Positions 1 through 12,000 of a stretch of DNA of 64,000 bases are shown here, one piece after another. Origin of the DNA: Rhynchopus euleeides (Eukaryota > Euglenozoa > Diplonemea > Diplonemida > Diplonemidae). Each line of letters begins with the position of its first letter. The first letter of the stretch is position 1. The position numbers and the translations under genes were made by a program. A model generated the notes under the pieces. That model was not told the origin of the DNA. It saw only the letters and a list, made by a program, of their open reading frames with translations, and ran no database searches. Where the stretch lies: the NCBI GenBank assembly GCA_963210315.1, contig OY723308.1, forward strand, positions 1,302,001 to 1,366,000, in the 5' to 3' direction.

Positions 1-1398
1 TGGAGGCAGCATCAGAGCTCGCTCGGTGTGACTTACACTAAACTAAAAATATTTACGTGTGTGTGGGTCAGGGCTGTTCCTAACTGGGGGGCTTGTTCCC
101 CACTTTCAGGATTCTGAACTTTTTTTCTAAGAAATTTTGTAAGGGGAAAAAAAGTTTTTTTCTAAGAATTTTGTTAGGGGAATTTTTTTCTAAGGTTGTT
201 TCGCAGAGGAAAAAACTTTTTCTAAGTTTTCCCCAGTCGACAGGGCGCGCACAAGGATGGAAGGGAAGTCTGTCCCACGTACCGTTCGCCTTGCTGGCCA
301 ACTGGAGAGCCAGACGTTCACTACCGTGGCCTCCGGCGGCTGGGGGGCTCACGCCCCCCAGACCCCCCTGTGGCGTACGTCTCGTACTCAAGTCCTTCGA
401 ATCCCATCAAGTCGGGGTCCAACCACTCCAGTCGCCTCTGAGGACGCAGCCAACTCGCACAGAATCTGTACGCCCACACGAACAGATGTTCGCTACCGTG
501 GCCTCCGGCGGCTGGGGGGCACCGCCCCCCAGACCCCCGATGTAGCGTGTGCCCGTCCATCTATCTCACTTCCCCGGGTACAGTGCAGCGTAGGAGGTCA
601 GCGCCGCATCCATGAAGCGCTTCTTCGAAGCCTGACTGACATCGGACAGGAGGTCGGGCTTCCCCACCTGGGAGGTACACTTGCCGCGTTCGCGACATGC
701 GTGACACGCGACACGCTACCTGAAACGTGAGTGTGCCTTGCTAACACGGGCATTTCAACGGTCTGCCGGCGACCGTTCCCCAAACCAGTAAACCAGCAGT
801 TATGGAAAATCGGAGAGATCACCCTACTGCGCTGAATATGGTGCGCACCACTGCAAAAATCCCCGGGAGCTTTTGGGGTTTCAGACCTGAAGGGGCCAGC
901 AGGTGGGTGGCGTCGGGGAGTGGCAGCTTTGTAACTGTCCTCCAGCTGCTGGCATGTCCAGCCCTGCGCGAGTGCCAAGGTGTATTGAGTCCCTGCGGAG
1001 CACAACCCCCGATGAGAACGAGCGCCAGGTGATCCTCATTCATTGCCGCAAGCATCTCTGGGCATCACTCGAGAGCTGTCACATGATGACGCGGAGAGAA
1101 ATCAGAGAAAAAGTCCCGCCTGACGGGCACGCGCCTGGAAACTGTGGGGGGGCGAGCAAAAAATCCCTTGTAAAAATTCTTAGAAAAAACCTGGTTCCCC
1201 GAACCAAAAAACCTGGAAAAAGGGCTCGTTCCCCGCCCAGGCCTGGTGTGGGTGCAGTGACTTAGATCCCCTCATAGAGACAGTGGAGATCAGCTCAAGA
1301 GAGGATTCACGTGTGTGGAGGTATCGCGACAGTGGCGAACACACCAAGAACATGGCGTCCTCGGCGTCCTCTCTCCTTGGTGTGATAAAAGCTCTTTG
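1..1398. other. Gene-free stretch with decayed repeats
   Basis: I see no convincing gene here. About 90-240 repeats the word TTTTTCTAAG several times, and its reverse complement recurs near 1160-1225, so the two may be worn ends of one inverted-repeat element. A short GC palindrome containing CCGTGGCCTCCGGCGGCTGG occurs at about 317-372 and 490-545, and again in reverse at about 23198-23252. The first 60 bases resemble 52690-52750 (a GGAGGCAGCA word, then ACTAAACTAAAAA). Confidence 0.5.
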
Positions 1399-2988
1399 GA
1401 GGGTGTCCTAAATTTAGGAAATTTTTGAAAAATTTGGAAAAATTTGGGGGATTTTTTGAAAAAATGGCGAAAAAAAGGGTGTGGGGAGTTGGGTCCAGTT
1501 TAGCAAAGTCCGTGTATTTGGACGCGGCCCCTCAGATAAGGAAGCCGCGTCTCAGGTGCAGGATGTGGGGTGTTGTCGATTTTTCAGGGTTCGACATTCT
1601 CGGGCTGGACGGAGAGAAACGGTGGGTGCAACTCTGATCAGAAAAAACTTCAACCGAAAAAACGGGGTGTAGCTCCCTGACTGACGAGCAGCGGGAGGTG
1701 GCGAAGAGAAGCTCCTCATGCGTGGCGGCCTCCCTCGTTCGCGGCGGGTGAGGCATGCGGGGGTACGAGAGTGGCACCTGCCTGAGTTCTTTATGGAACC
1801 CACAAACCTGGGTGGTAGCCGGCCTCACGGATGTGAGGTTGGAAATGCTCCGGGAGACAGCCGATGGCGCCTCAACGCCACAGGCTATCGTTGCCGGCAT
1901 GGTGCCCATATGATGCAAGATGAGCGGCGGAATCCGCGAACTTCGGGAACTATCAGGTAGTTTGAACGCTGAAGACTGCCCCGCCAGGCTGAATGGGAGT
2001 CACAACTGCAGACACGGGGCAGCCAAGAAACGGACGCAGTCGCGGAGACCACCTCCACTGTCAGAACGAGCAGAACTGAGAGACACTCAATGGGATGGAG
2101 CGGAATCACTGTAACGGGGACACACTGATGGCACACAGGACAGACAGACAGAAGTCAGAGTGAAACGGTTGTACAAAGGGCTCGGCTTTACCGACGTCCT
2201 TAGTACAGCGTGAAACGACGACGCCGCCGAAGGCGGCTAATCCGCCGCCCGAAGGGCGGCGGAAAAATTTTTGGGGTGTTTTTGGGTGAAAAACCGGGCA
2301 ACCTGGGCCCTTTGGGACCACATAGGCCAGGAAAGGCCAAAATTTTCGATTTTTTTCGGAAATTTTTCGGTTTTTCAGAGTGTGGCAGTCCGCAGATACA
2401 GATTTTCGGGTCGGAAAAAAAAATTTTTTTCGACCCAAAAAAATCGGATTTTTTCGGGGAGGGTCTCCGGTGGCCCCCCCTGGATTTCCTGATTTTTCCC
2501 GATTTTTCCTGATTTTCGGATTTTGCTCGAAATTTGCCCTTGTGTCAACCAGTGGCAAAATTTTCGGAAAATCGGGAAAAATCAGGAAAATCCGGAGAAC
2601 CGGACACCCTCCTAGATTCTGGGGGGGTGAAACGGCGGAAAAATTTTTGGGGTGTTTTTGGGTGAAAAACCGGGCAACCTGGGCCCTTTGGGACCACATA
2701 GGCCAGGAAAGGCCAAAATTTTCGATTTTTTTCGGAAATTTTTCGGTTTTTCAGAGTGTGGCAGTCCGCAGATACAGATTTTCGGGTCGGAAAAAAAAAT
2801 TTTTTTTCGACCCAAAAAAATCGGATTTTTTCGGGGAGGGTCTCCGGTGGCCCCCCCTGGATTTCCTGATTTTTCCCGATTTTTCCTGATTTTCGGATTT
2901 TGCTCGAAATTTGCCCTTGTGTCAACCAGTGGCAAAATTTTCGGAAAATCGGGAAAAATCAGGAAAATCCGGAGAACCGGACACCCTC
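1399..2988. mobile_element. Inverted-repeat element E1, copy 1 (1.59 kb)
   Basis: The left end GAGGGTGTCC (1399-1408) is matched in reverse at 2979-2988. The pentamer CTTTG lies directly outside both ends (1394-1398 and 2989-2993), so it is a candidate 5-bp target duplication. The right part is duplicated in tandem: 2257-2612 and 2633-2989 are nearly identical and each carries a right terminus. A diverged relative lies in the opposite orientation at 43842-45443. No transposase is visible, so it looks non-autonomous. The same CTTTG also borders the second copy, so it could instead belong to the terminus or reflect target preference. Confidence 0.7.
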
Positions 2989-2989
2989 C
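2257..2989. repeat. Tandem duplication of the E1 right end (about 355 bp x2)
   Basis: Two adjacent copies (2257-2612 and 2633-2989) differ mainly by one base in a T run. Each contains the same AT-rich inverted motifs and ends with ACACCCTC. The 20-bp joint between them contains a run of seven G. A recent unequal exchange or a second insertion would explain the near identity. Confidence 0.8.
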
Positions 2990-3060
2990 TTTGGGACAGT
3001 GTCACAGTGTACTCACATGTGGGGAACACATCTGGTGATACTCCTCTGCCGCTCTTCCCG

Positions 3061-4424
3061 ATGGCACCCCACACAGACGAGATGACCCTGACAGCGGACC
3101 GGCTGAAAATGATCGCCCTGCAGCTGGGCCCGCTTATGGAGATCAGGGGGTCTGGCACCCGCCTGCCGAAGGGGCTTCGCTGCGGGAGCACAATCCTGCA
3201 GGTCAACGGGCGCATCCCTGCAACGCCTAACGAAGCTTTGGACGCGATATCCTCTTCGAAGACCGATGTTCTGCTGAAGTTGAAGGAGCCCAAAAAGCCG
3301 CCGGGGAAGGCGAATCAGCCCACAAGCGGGACATATGAGAGCACCGAGGGTGGCAAAGACGGCAAGGGTGGCAAGGGCGGAAAAGACGGCAAAGACGGCA
3401 AGGGGAATTGGGGCGGCAAGGGGGGATACAAAGGCGGCTTCAAGGGTGGCTATAAGGGCGGCTTCAAGGGTGGGAAGGGTGCGCGGTACTCCCCCTATCC
3501 CGAGAGGGAGCATCAGAGCCACGGGGGATCGTACGAGGGGCACGGGTCGAACCCTGGGCCTTCAAGATATGGGCAGCACGCCCCCGCCGCGCCCTACGGT
3601 GGTGGGGTAAACCGCAGCCCGTTCCTCGACGTATGTGCATCAGTGTTCAAACCCTCCCCAGTTGTGGTGTTCTGCGAGCCCCTCTTTGTGCCAATGGGGA
3701 TCGCATCGAGAGGGGTGGGCTCGCTGTGTCCACTGCCGAAGTGATTCAATGTGTCGGTGTGGCTTTTGTTTGTGATCTGTGGATGTGGACCTGGTGCATT
3801 GTTTCCCTTTTCCTGCAGGCTGCGGAGGGGCGGTTTGGAGCGCATGTGTCGCGGGCGTTTGCGATGTATGACGACAACGACTTCAGGTCGTGGTGTACCA
3901 AGGGCATGCACGACGTAGTGGAGGAGCTGAGGGTGATGGGTGTCGACGAGCGGATTGCGGCGCCGCTGCAGAACCTGGCGAAGTCTCACTACAGACAGGA
4001 GGCGCCCCAGCACCACCACCATCACCACCACCACCAGCCGCAGCCCTCGGTGCAGTACGACCAGCAGGGGTACCCCCCGCACGCTGCGCCTCCGGGGTAC
4101 GGGCATCCGCCCCAGCCCGTGCACCATGAGTACCCCCCGCACGCGCACCATCATCACCACCACCAGTATCAGCAGCAGCCACAGCACCACCATCACCATC
4201 ACCAGCATCAGCAGCCGCAGCACCACCACCAGCAGCAGGCACCGCAGCAGTCGACGTCACAGAACCCCTACGACTATCCCCCGCAGCAGCAGCAGCAGCC
4301 CGCACACAGCTACCCTGCACAGCAGCAGGCGCAGCCTGCGCAGGGTGCTGCACCGGCCGGTCGCGAGGAGTTCGGCACTGATGTGTCGGACATGAACATG
4401 GATGGCTACCTCGCGAAGGTATGA
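3061..4424 (+). CDS. PDZ-like, Gly/Lys-rich and His/Gln-rich protein (2 exons)
   Basis: Exons are 3061-3630 and 3819-4424, joined in phase 0 across a 188-bp intron (donor GTATGT, acceptor TTTTCCTGCAG), giving 391 residues. Residues about 15-78 have the look of a PDZ domain: a short loop, then a GSTILQVNG strand-turn and a hydrophobic last strand. A Gly-Lys block with GGYKGGFKGG repeats follows (about 97-142). After the intron comes a short conserved-looking acidic/aromatic stretch, then long His and Gln runs encoded by CAC and CAG repeats. The start is the ATG that opens the PDZ-like part; an in-frame ATG further up (2911) lies in transposon sequence. The last codons read AAG GTA TGA, where GTATGA also matches the local donor consensus, so a further exon after about 4655 cannot be excluded. 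Function is unknown; the low-complexity tail suggests RNA or protein scaffolding (inference). Confidence 0.7.
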
Positions 4425-7398
4425 TCTCCTTCAAAACAAGGGATCTCCCGTTTTCCGTTCTTCCTTTGTTTATTTTGTTTTGCACAAAAATCAATGAGGG
4501 CTCACAGCTGACCCGGCTGACGGTGCCCGTCGAAAAGACATGAATAAGATGGCCGCAGCGGATTTGCCGGGTGACGCTCTCGCTGACATCCAGCCTCTCA
4601 ACCCACCCACACCCCACACACCCACTCTGTTGCCCTTTCTGTGCAGTGCAGGTGTTCGCACAGAGCGAAACCTGTGATGACACCTCTGCTTTCCACCATC
4701 GATTTGCCTGCGGGTTCCTATCTCTTGTCTTGCCCTCTCTTGACCTTATGCCTGAAGACTGTGTGCGTGACATGGTGCGGCACCTGTGTCCGGATGTGAC
4801 GCAGGGTGTGCTGCCGTCACACCATTCTTCAGCTGCCTTGCTTGTGCTTGTGTGTTGGGGGGGTGGGGTGTGGGGTGATTGGGGATGGCTTTCCGCAAAT
4901 TGTTCTGCAGACGTCATCCCATCCCACCCCCTCGCGCCGTGGCGCGCAAAAATCTACAACACTGTGGTGATCCACGGGGGGACATAGTCGACATGATTCG
5001 ACATGTTGTCAATGTTTTTCTTCAGCCATACTTCTGTTTCTCCGCAAACGCTTCACTGTTGTTTCCAACGGGGTGAGGGAGAGCGATACCTAGAGAAACA
5101 TGCGAGTAACCCGTTTCGGATGCCCACCTTTCATGAAGACTCGAGAAACAGAGAGGAGGGTGAGAGAGCGGCAGGGGGGCACAGAGAGCGTGCTGGAGTT
5201 CTCTCCAGCTCAGCCCCCCCCCTTCTGCCATGCTGCTGTACCCAACGCCTGCACATACCCCTGCCCCTCTCCCCTCACACTCCCTCACGCCCCCCCCAGC
5301 CCCAGCCCACCCCCAAGGCAGCTTCCTTTTGTTTTGCTGGAGAAACCCTCTCTCCCCCGTCTCACCGCCGGTGAGGTCACGGTAACAAACGCCGTCCGGC
5401 AAGAGCCCAGAGTTGGAGAGAATCAAAAGAGAAAACAAAAACCCCCCCACCAGGGTTGCGGGGTGGAGGGAGGGTGTGGAGCGCCCCGCCCACTCCGCGG
5501 CGCCACCCCGCACCCAGCCACCCCCCCTTGCGCAGAGATGGCATTCAAAGCTCCCTCTGCAGCAGGTGGTGGTGGTGGGCGTGTTGTGAGAGTGCTGTTG
5601 TTGGGTCCGAAGGGTTGGGTGTGCCCCGCCCATACCCTTCGGCTCGCAATGGGGTGGCGCATCGGGTGCTGCGAAACAGATGTGTTGTGTTCCCGGGTGT
5701 GTGCCAGAGAGACGGAAGCGAGCATTTGGCTAGTTGTGTTTCGAATAGAGGGTCTGCGGCACAGCCCAGGCTGGTGATTCGGTGACGCCAACAGAAAAAA
5801 ACAACGAAGGATTCGAGTGATATCCTTGAGAGCATTCCACACGCCGAAACAGGCTGTGCTGTGTTCTGCACCCGAAAAGCTCGGCACACACCGCCTTGCT
5901 GAACCCCTTGCTTGTTTTTTTTGTCTCCCTTCGAGATTTCCTCGCGCAATATCAGTATTGTGTTATTATGTCAGAACGCTGTGCACCACCTCCGTGACTC
6001 AGGAGGGGTGAGGAGGAGGGTTATCGCAAGCTTTGCCTTGTGATTCCCCCTTCCTCCCCCCCCATGAAGGGTGACACTTGCCGCTTTCTGACAGAGTAAA
6101 TATCAATACTGGTATGCCGAGGAGATCTCGATGGAGACGGGAAAAAAAGGGGGAACATCAACCACAGTGTCTTTCAAAGAGATGCGAATGCGCCAGGACA
6201 AAGCCCTGCCGCAAAGTGACAGATTGGGATGATTCAAAGGGCAAACTACCTTCACACATCACGGCAAGGCAGTCACACCTGGCGCTACCCCCACACTGTG
6301 AGGGGGGTCAGGCAGTGTGGGGTTCCAGAACTATACGCCGAAGCGTTGCTGCGCGGCAGAGATTTGCCTCAGGAGAGCCTGCGGCGCTCCCCCTTGGGGC
6401 CAGATCTCTGTTGTCACAACATCGGTTCCCAGCAGTTGCCACAGCTCCTCTGACACCGGGGTTTGCGGAGGGAGCTGCACTATCCTACGCGATCTTGCAC
6501 TCCAAAGCGCTTCAACGCATCATAACCACCGCCTTCTTTCTTTATATATCCCCGCATCGTCCAACCCGCTCTGTACCCCCGCTTGAGTGCCGCTCTCCTT
6601 TCACCCCACGCTCTTTTTCTCTCTTCACCCCCCCTGCCCCCACCCCACGCCGCCACGTCACAACCGCAACCGCCACATGCCGCTTTGTGTGATCGTCACT
6701 GTCACCGCCACCCACCCCACCACAGTACGCCAATGCGCGGTAACAACCGCATCTTTAGGAGGATGTTCGTCGCATCGTAGTGTGGCGCTAACTTGCCGCA
6801 TCCCTGTTTCCCCTCTGGGTGTGGTGTGATAGGTCCACCCATTCACCTTGCCCCACATCAGTGTGTGGCGGGAGGTGGTGCCGCCGTCGGGATTGCTCAG
6901 AGCGGCAGAGGAGGGTGGGTAGTGAGGTGATGCTGTGTGTGCCCACACGAGAGACAAGGCCAATAAAAAAAATCATGCGCGTGAGCGTCTTCTGCATTAC
7001 CCCACCCCTCTATCTCGAGGGGGTTTCGAGTCTTTTTTGTTGTGCCACCATCACCCCCCCCTCCCTGTTTCACGGCAAACCATTTCTTCCTCTCTGTGCT
7101 GTGCCTTGCTCACAGCGGGCAAGGGGGGGCTGTCCGGTGGTGGCAACAAATCATAACCTAACCCTGCCGTGGTGTGAGGAGCGGCTGACTGTGTGTGGAC
7201 AGAGTTCTGCAAGGGGTGGGTCGTATAGTGTTGCGATATCTATAGGAGGAGAAGTAGAGTCGAGCCCCGCACCCACGCCCACACCATCTCTCGGCCTTCG
7301 AGGCTACTGTGCGGTCGGATTGTTTTTGCTCATACAAAGTAGGGCCTAGTCCGTGCAGGGCTGCTGTGGTCATTCTATTTTACAGGTTTACGGAATAC
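4425..7398. other. Long gene-free spacer
   Basis: This stretch shows no codon-biased reading frame like those of the neighbouring genes. It is rich in CT and in C or G runs (for example near 5215-5310 and 6590-6670). If the PDZ-like gene has a third exon, a possible acceptor (TGTGCAG) lies near 4648 followed by an open frame to about 4987. The base use there is unlike the first two exons, so I treat it as untranslated or intergenic. Confidence 0.5.
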
Positions 7399-8810
7399 AT
7401 GATGCACAACCAAAGCATAACAATCACCATCTTTCGGATGACAGGCGGGGTTTCCCTGCCTGGCTGACTAGCAGTGCTACGACCTCCTACCGCTGATCTG
7501 TTGAGGCAAACCCACATTGTTGAGCCCACATGATGCACAACCAAAGCATAACAATCACCATGTTAGCTTGAGGTGAGAAGGCACCACCGCCTTGCCCCCT
7601 GCGACCTACCCAATGTGGTCGCAGGGTATGTACATCGGAGGGAGATTGCAGAGGAGGGTTTCTGTGCGGCAGATGCACCTTATATAGACACACGATGCAC
7701 AACCAAAGCATACCAATCACCATCTTTCGGATGACAGGCGGGGCTTCCCTGCCTGGCTGACTAGCAGTGCTACGACCTCCTACCGCTGATGTGTGTTCTG
7801 TCTGTGTTTTGCCACACAGCCCATGTGCTCCAATCAAACCATTCCAACCACCGCCTTGCCCCCTGCGACCTACCCAATGTGGTCGCAGGGTATGTACATC
7901 GGAGGGAGATTGCAGAGGAGGGTTTCAGATGCACCTTACATAAACACATGATGCACAACCAAAGCATAACAATCACCATCTTTCGGATGACAGGCGGGGC
8001 TTCCCTGCCTGGCTGACTAGCAGTGCTACGACCTCCTACCGCTGATCCACCCCGTCCTATTTCTGGGGGGCTAGACCCCCTATTGTGCTCAGCACACACC
8101 CGATGAATGATTAAGTACCTGTCACTATCACTTCGTTACTCCACTGGTTCCTATAGGAGAAGCCTTCACAGACAATCTGTGCCGTGTGGTACAATGTTCT
8201 GCTCAACATCTTGTCTGCACTTCAGAGTGAGAGATTTGGCTGGGCACGGGATAGGGTCGGCAAGATCCTGACAGTTCCACATGATGCACAACCAAAGCAT
8301 AACAATCACCATCTTTCGGATGACAGGCGGGGTTTCCCTGCCTGGTTGACTAGCAGTGCTACGACCTCCTACCGCTGATCTGGATTATTGAGCTTTACGC
8401 CTTGTGGTGTGCCGCTCGGCAGAGCAGGGCACCGGAGCTACAATGCGTTGCACCTAAGCGAGAATAGAGTGAGTCTGTGGGGATGTCTCTCGACTCTGGG
8501 ATCTCTGATGAGCTGCGGCTACACTCCCCAACAAGAGTTCGATCGGAACGAGGCAATATCCCTCGCAGCGCCACAGGGTGAAGCGGGAAGGAATGTGACG
8601 TATCCTGACAACCACCGCCTTGCCCCCTGCGACCTACCCAATGTGGTCGCAGGGTATGTACATCGGAGGGAGATTGCAGAGGAGGGTTTCAGATGCACCT
8701 TACATGAACACATGATGCACAACCAAAGCATAACAATCACCATCTTTCGGATGACAGGCGGGGCTTCCCTGCCTGGCTGACTAGCAGTGCTACGACCTCC
8801 TACCGCTGAT
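7399..8810. repeat. R1/R2 repeat array upstream of the coiled-coil gene
   Basis: R1 is a unit of about 99 bp starting ATGATGCACAACC and ending CTACCGCTGAT. Copies are at 7399-7498, 7530-7561 (cut off), 7693-7790, 7948-8046, 8281-8380 and 8712-8810. R2 (about 80 bp) starts CACCGCCTTGCC and holds an inverted repeat, CCCTGCGACC / GGTCGCAGGG with a 10-base loop. It sits directly before three R1 copies (about 7584, 7849 and 8611). The same units and linkers recur inside intron 1 of the downstream gene. They may be snoRNA-like units, small mobile elements or part of a 5' UTR intron. Confidence 0.85.
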
Positions 8811-9091
8811 CCACCCCCATCCTGTTTCTTCTTTCACACCCCACCCCCCCACCCCCCTCCGACAAACCCACTGTCGGGCGAAATCACATTTCCCCTTCCT
8901 CCACTGAAGCCACCAGCCTCCCCCACACACCACCACCCCCAACAGAAGTCCCCCCCACCCTCACCCCCCCTCACCCACTCCATACACCCTTGACCTTCTG
9001 GGAGGGGCAAGAGGGGGGGGGGGGGACAAAGGGGTTCGGGCCTTAATTCCTTTACACCGCGCGGGTTGGAGGCGGAGGGGGGTTCTGTGTG
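8811..9091. other. Leader region of the coiled-coil gene
   Basis: The + strand is C-rich from about 8830 to 8990, giving a polypyrimidine stretch 100-260 bases before the start codon, followed by a G run (about 9015-9025). This fits a splice-acceptor region, but no single acceptor stands out. Confidence 0.35.
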
Positions 9092-12000
9092 ATGATGCAT
9101 CACACGGGGCGACATCAGCACCCGGGCCCCCGGATGCACCAGCAGCAGCAGCAGCCGCTGTTCGCCCCCAGGACGGGGGGCAGGCCTAACACGTACGCGA
9201 CGGAGGATCACGTCGACTCGCTGGAGATCGGGCACATCGCCCCGGTTAGCAGCAACTACCACAGTGACACTGAGGACCTCTATGGGCAGGACGCTGTGAT
9301 TCCAGAGAGCGAGCTGCTTGATCATATGGAAAGCGCGAGCGCGCGGGATGGCGGTGCCACCCACCCTGGCCCTCCAGCCCCGCTGCTATCCCGCGCTGTG
9401 AAGCGTCGCCCGGTGCAGGTCCAGCTGCAGGTTGAATCCCCAGCCCCGCCCCCTGCAGCCGGCAGGCAGCACGGCAGCAGCAGCAGCAGCAGGCCCGTGT
9501 CGGAGGCGGAGCTGATCCGGGACTTGGAGGAGGAGGAGAGCCACTTCCAGAAGCAGCGGAACAGCAACGCGCTGCGCAGCCTCAACCTCAACGCCAACAT
9601 GGGGGCCGCAGGCGCGGGCGCCGCAAAGCAGAAGCGGAGGATACCAAACCCTGCGGGCGGTGCAGAGAACGCCTCCCCGCAGGACGACGCGGTGTCATCT
9701 GGCGGTGAAGGCGCCCCTCTCATCGCAACCTCTGCTGCGACGAAGTCGCCCGAGGCCCCCTTCGTCATACAGAAGGGGACACAGCCCGGGAGGCTGGGTG
9801 GTGACGCATCTGCGGGCAGCCTGGCGCAGGCTGCGGAGAGCGGCGATAGCGGGGTGATCCCTGGGACCCTCATCCGGAGGGTGACGGACGGAGCCTTCGA
9901 GACCCTGTCGCAGTGCGACGAGCAGGCGCAGAGCATTATACAGGAGGTGGAGCGGTTCACCAGCATGCATGCGTCGAAGGTGCCCATCAAGGCGGTGCAC
10001 CAGCTCATAGGGTGTTACCGGCACCTCAGGGGGGAGCACCAGAGCACGCAGTTCTCGCTAGCCGCGGGGGATAAGCAGAGGGAGATCCTCGTGGTGGAGC
10101 TGGAGCGGATGAGGGAGGAGGCGATGGTATCCGCCGAGAGGCAGGGGTCGCGTGAGGTGACCGTGCATCATGTGGAGGCTGTGCAGAAGCACCAGGATGA
10201 GAGGGACCGTCTGTCGCACCGGCTGGAGCAGTATGAGAAGCAGCAGCAGGAGCAGCAGGTGAGCGACGGGGAGGTGCACAACATCCTGCAGGTGTGCGAG
10301 GATGTGCTGCGGAACTCGAAGGAGCAGATGATTCTCCTGGAGGGGCACCGCGTGCAGCTTCTGGCGTCCCTCGCGAAGAAAGACGACGAGATGCAGCAGC
10401 TCCACGAGATGGTGAAGGAGAGTCGCAAGTCGATGCAGGCCGCCCAGTCTGCGGGGATCGACATGGTGCGGGATAAGCAGCAGGAGCTCCAGCAGGTCAT
10501 GGCGCAGCTGGAGGATTCCAACGCGCGGTGTGCGGAGTTGACCGCCCAGGGGGCCTGTGCTCAGGAGCAGCTCGCGGAGGTGAAGCGGCAGCTGCGTGTG
10601 CTGGAGGATGCGGTGTCGGATCGTGATGCGACGGTGGAGGCGATGCGCTATGAGATGACAGCCACAGCGGCCGAGTCCCAAGATCAGGCGCGGCGTGTCT
10701 ACGAGGTGCACGAGGAGGGGTTTCAAAAGGCGGAGCATGGGAAGAAGCGGTTTGTCGCCCTCGCAGCGGCGTCTGCGACATCGCTTGGCAAAGGCAGTGA
10801 TGTCTTCGTTTTTGCGAGGTGTGTACTTTGGTTGTTTTCTTTTGTCGTGGTGGGGGGTGTGTTAGCTTGAGGTGAGAAGGCACCACCGCCTTGCCCCCTG
10901 CGACCTACCCAATGTGGTCGCAGGGTATGTACATCGGAGGGAGATTGCAGAGGAGGGTTTCTGTGCGGCAGATGCACCTTATATAGACACATGATGCACA
11001 ACCAAAGCATAACAATCACCATCTTTCGGATGACAGGCGGGGCTTCCCTACCTGGCTGACTAGCAGTGCTACGACCTCCTACCGCTGATCTATTTCTCCA
11101 GTATTGACCCACATGCATGGAGTAATATTGGACCCCTTTGGGATGTGCTCATCACACACCCGACGGACTGGCTCTGGAATAATTACCTGTCACGTAACTT
11201 CATTACTCCACTGATTCCTACAGGTGAGCCTTCACACGGTCAACACACACATTTTGGAAGGGCAATCGGTTGTGTACACTTAGAGAGAGAGAGAACATCG
11301 GGACGGCAATCAAGCAACTAGACTTCATTACTTCCGCTTCTTACCTTTGATCGATGTAATCCTGTGATAGGAAGGACCTGCCGGTCTCAACTCCCGCTGT
11401 CGGCGGCCCCGGCCGAAACCTCTTCCGGAGCACCACGAACGTGGAGTGCGCGGTTCCACTCCACGACCTCTCTCCCGTCCCCAAGTAGTATGACCACAGG
11501 TGGTCGTAACGCTCCCCCCAGTCACCATTCAGCCAGGTCTCTGGCGCCATGGTGAGCACGATTGCCGTATTGCACCCACCACCGCCTGTCATCCCACGAG
11601 ATGAAGGCGTCCGACGCGACGATGACGTCGGCGTTGCGGATACGTTCCCTCAGGACCGCCTCAGGTCCGTACCCAGACAGAACGCGTCCGTCAGGTTGTA
11701 CCCGTACACCCCCATGACCCCCGTTTCCCCCTCCCCCAGTACGTCCTCCCCCAAGCAACCTGACAGTTCCACATGATGCACAACCAAAGCATAACAATCA
11801 CCATCTTTCGGATGACAGGCGGGGCTTCCCTGCCTGGCTGACTAGCAGTGCTACGACCTCCTACCGCTGATCTGTTGAGGCAAACCCACATTGTTGAGCC
11901 CACATGATGCACAACCAAAGCATAACAATCACCATCTTTCGGATGACAGGCGGGGCTTCCCTACCTGGCTGACTAGCAGTGCTACGACCTCCTACCGCTG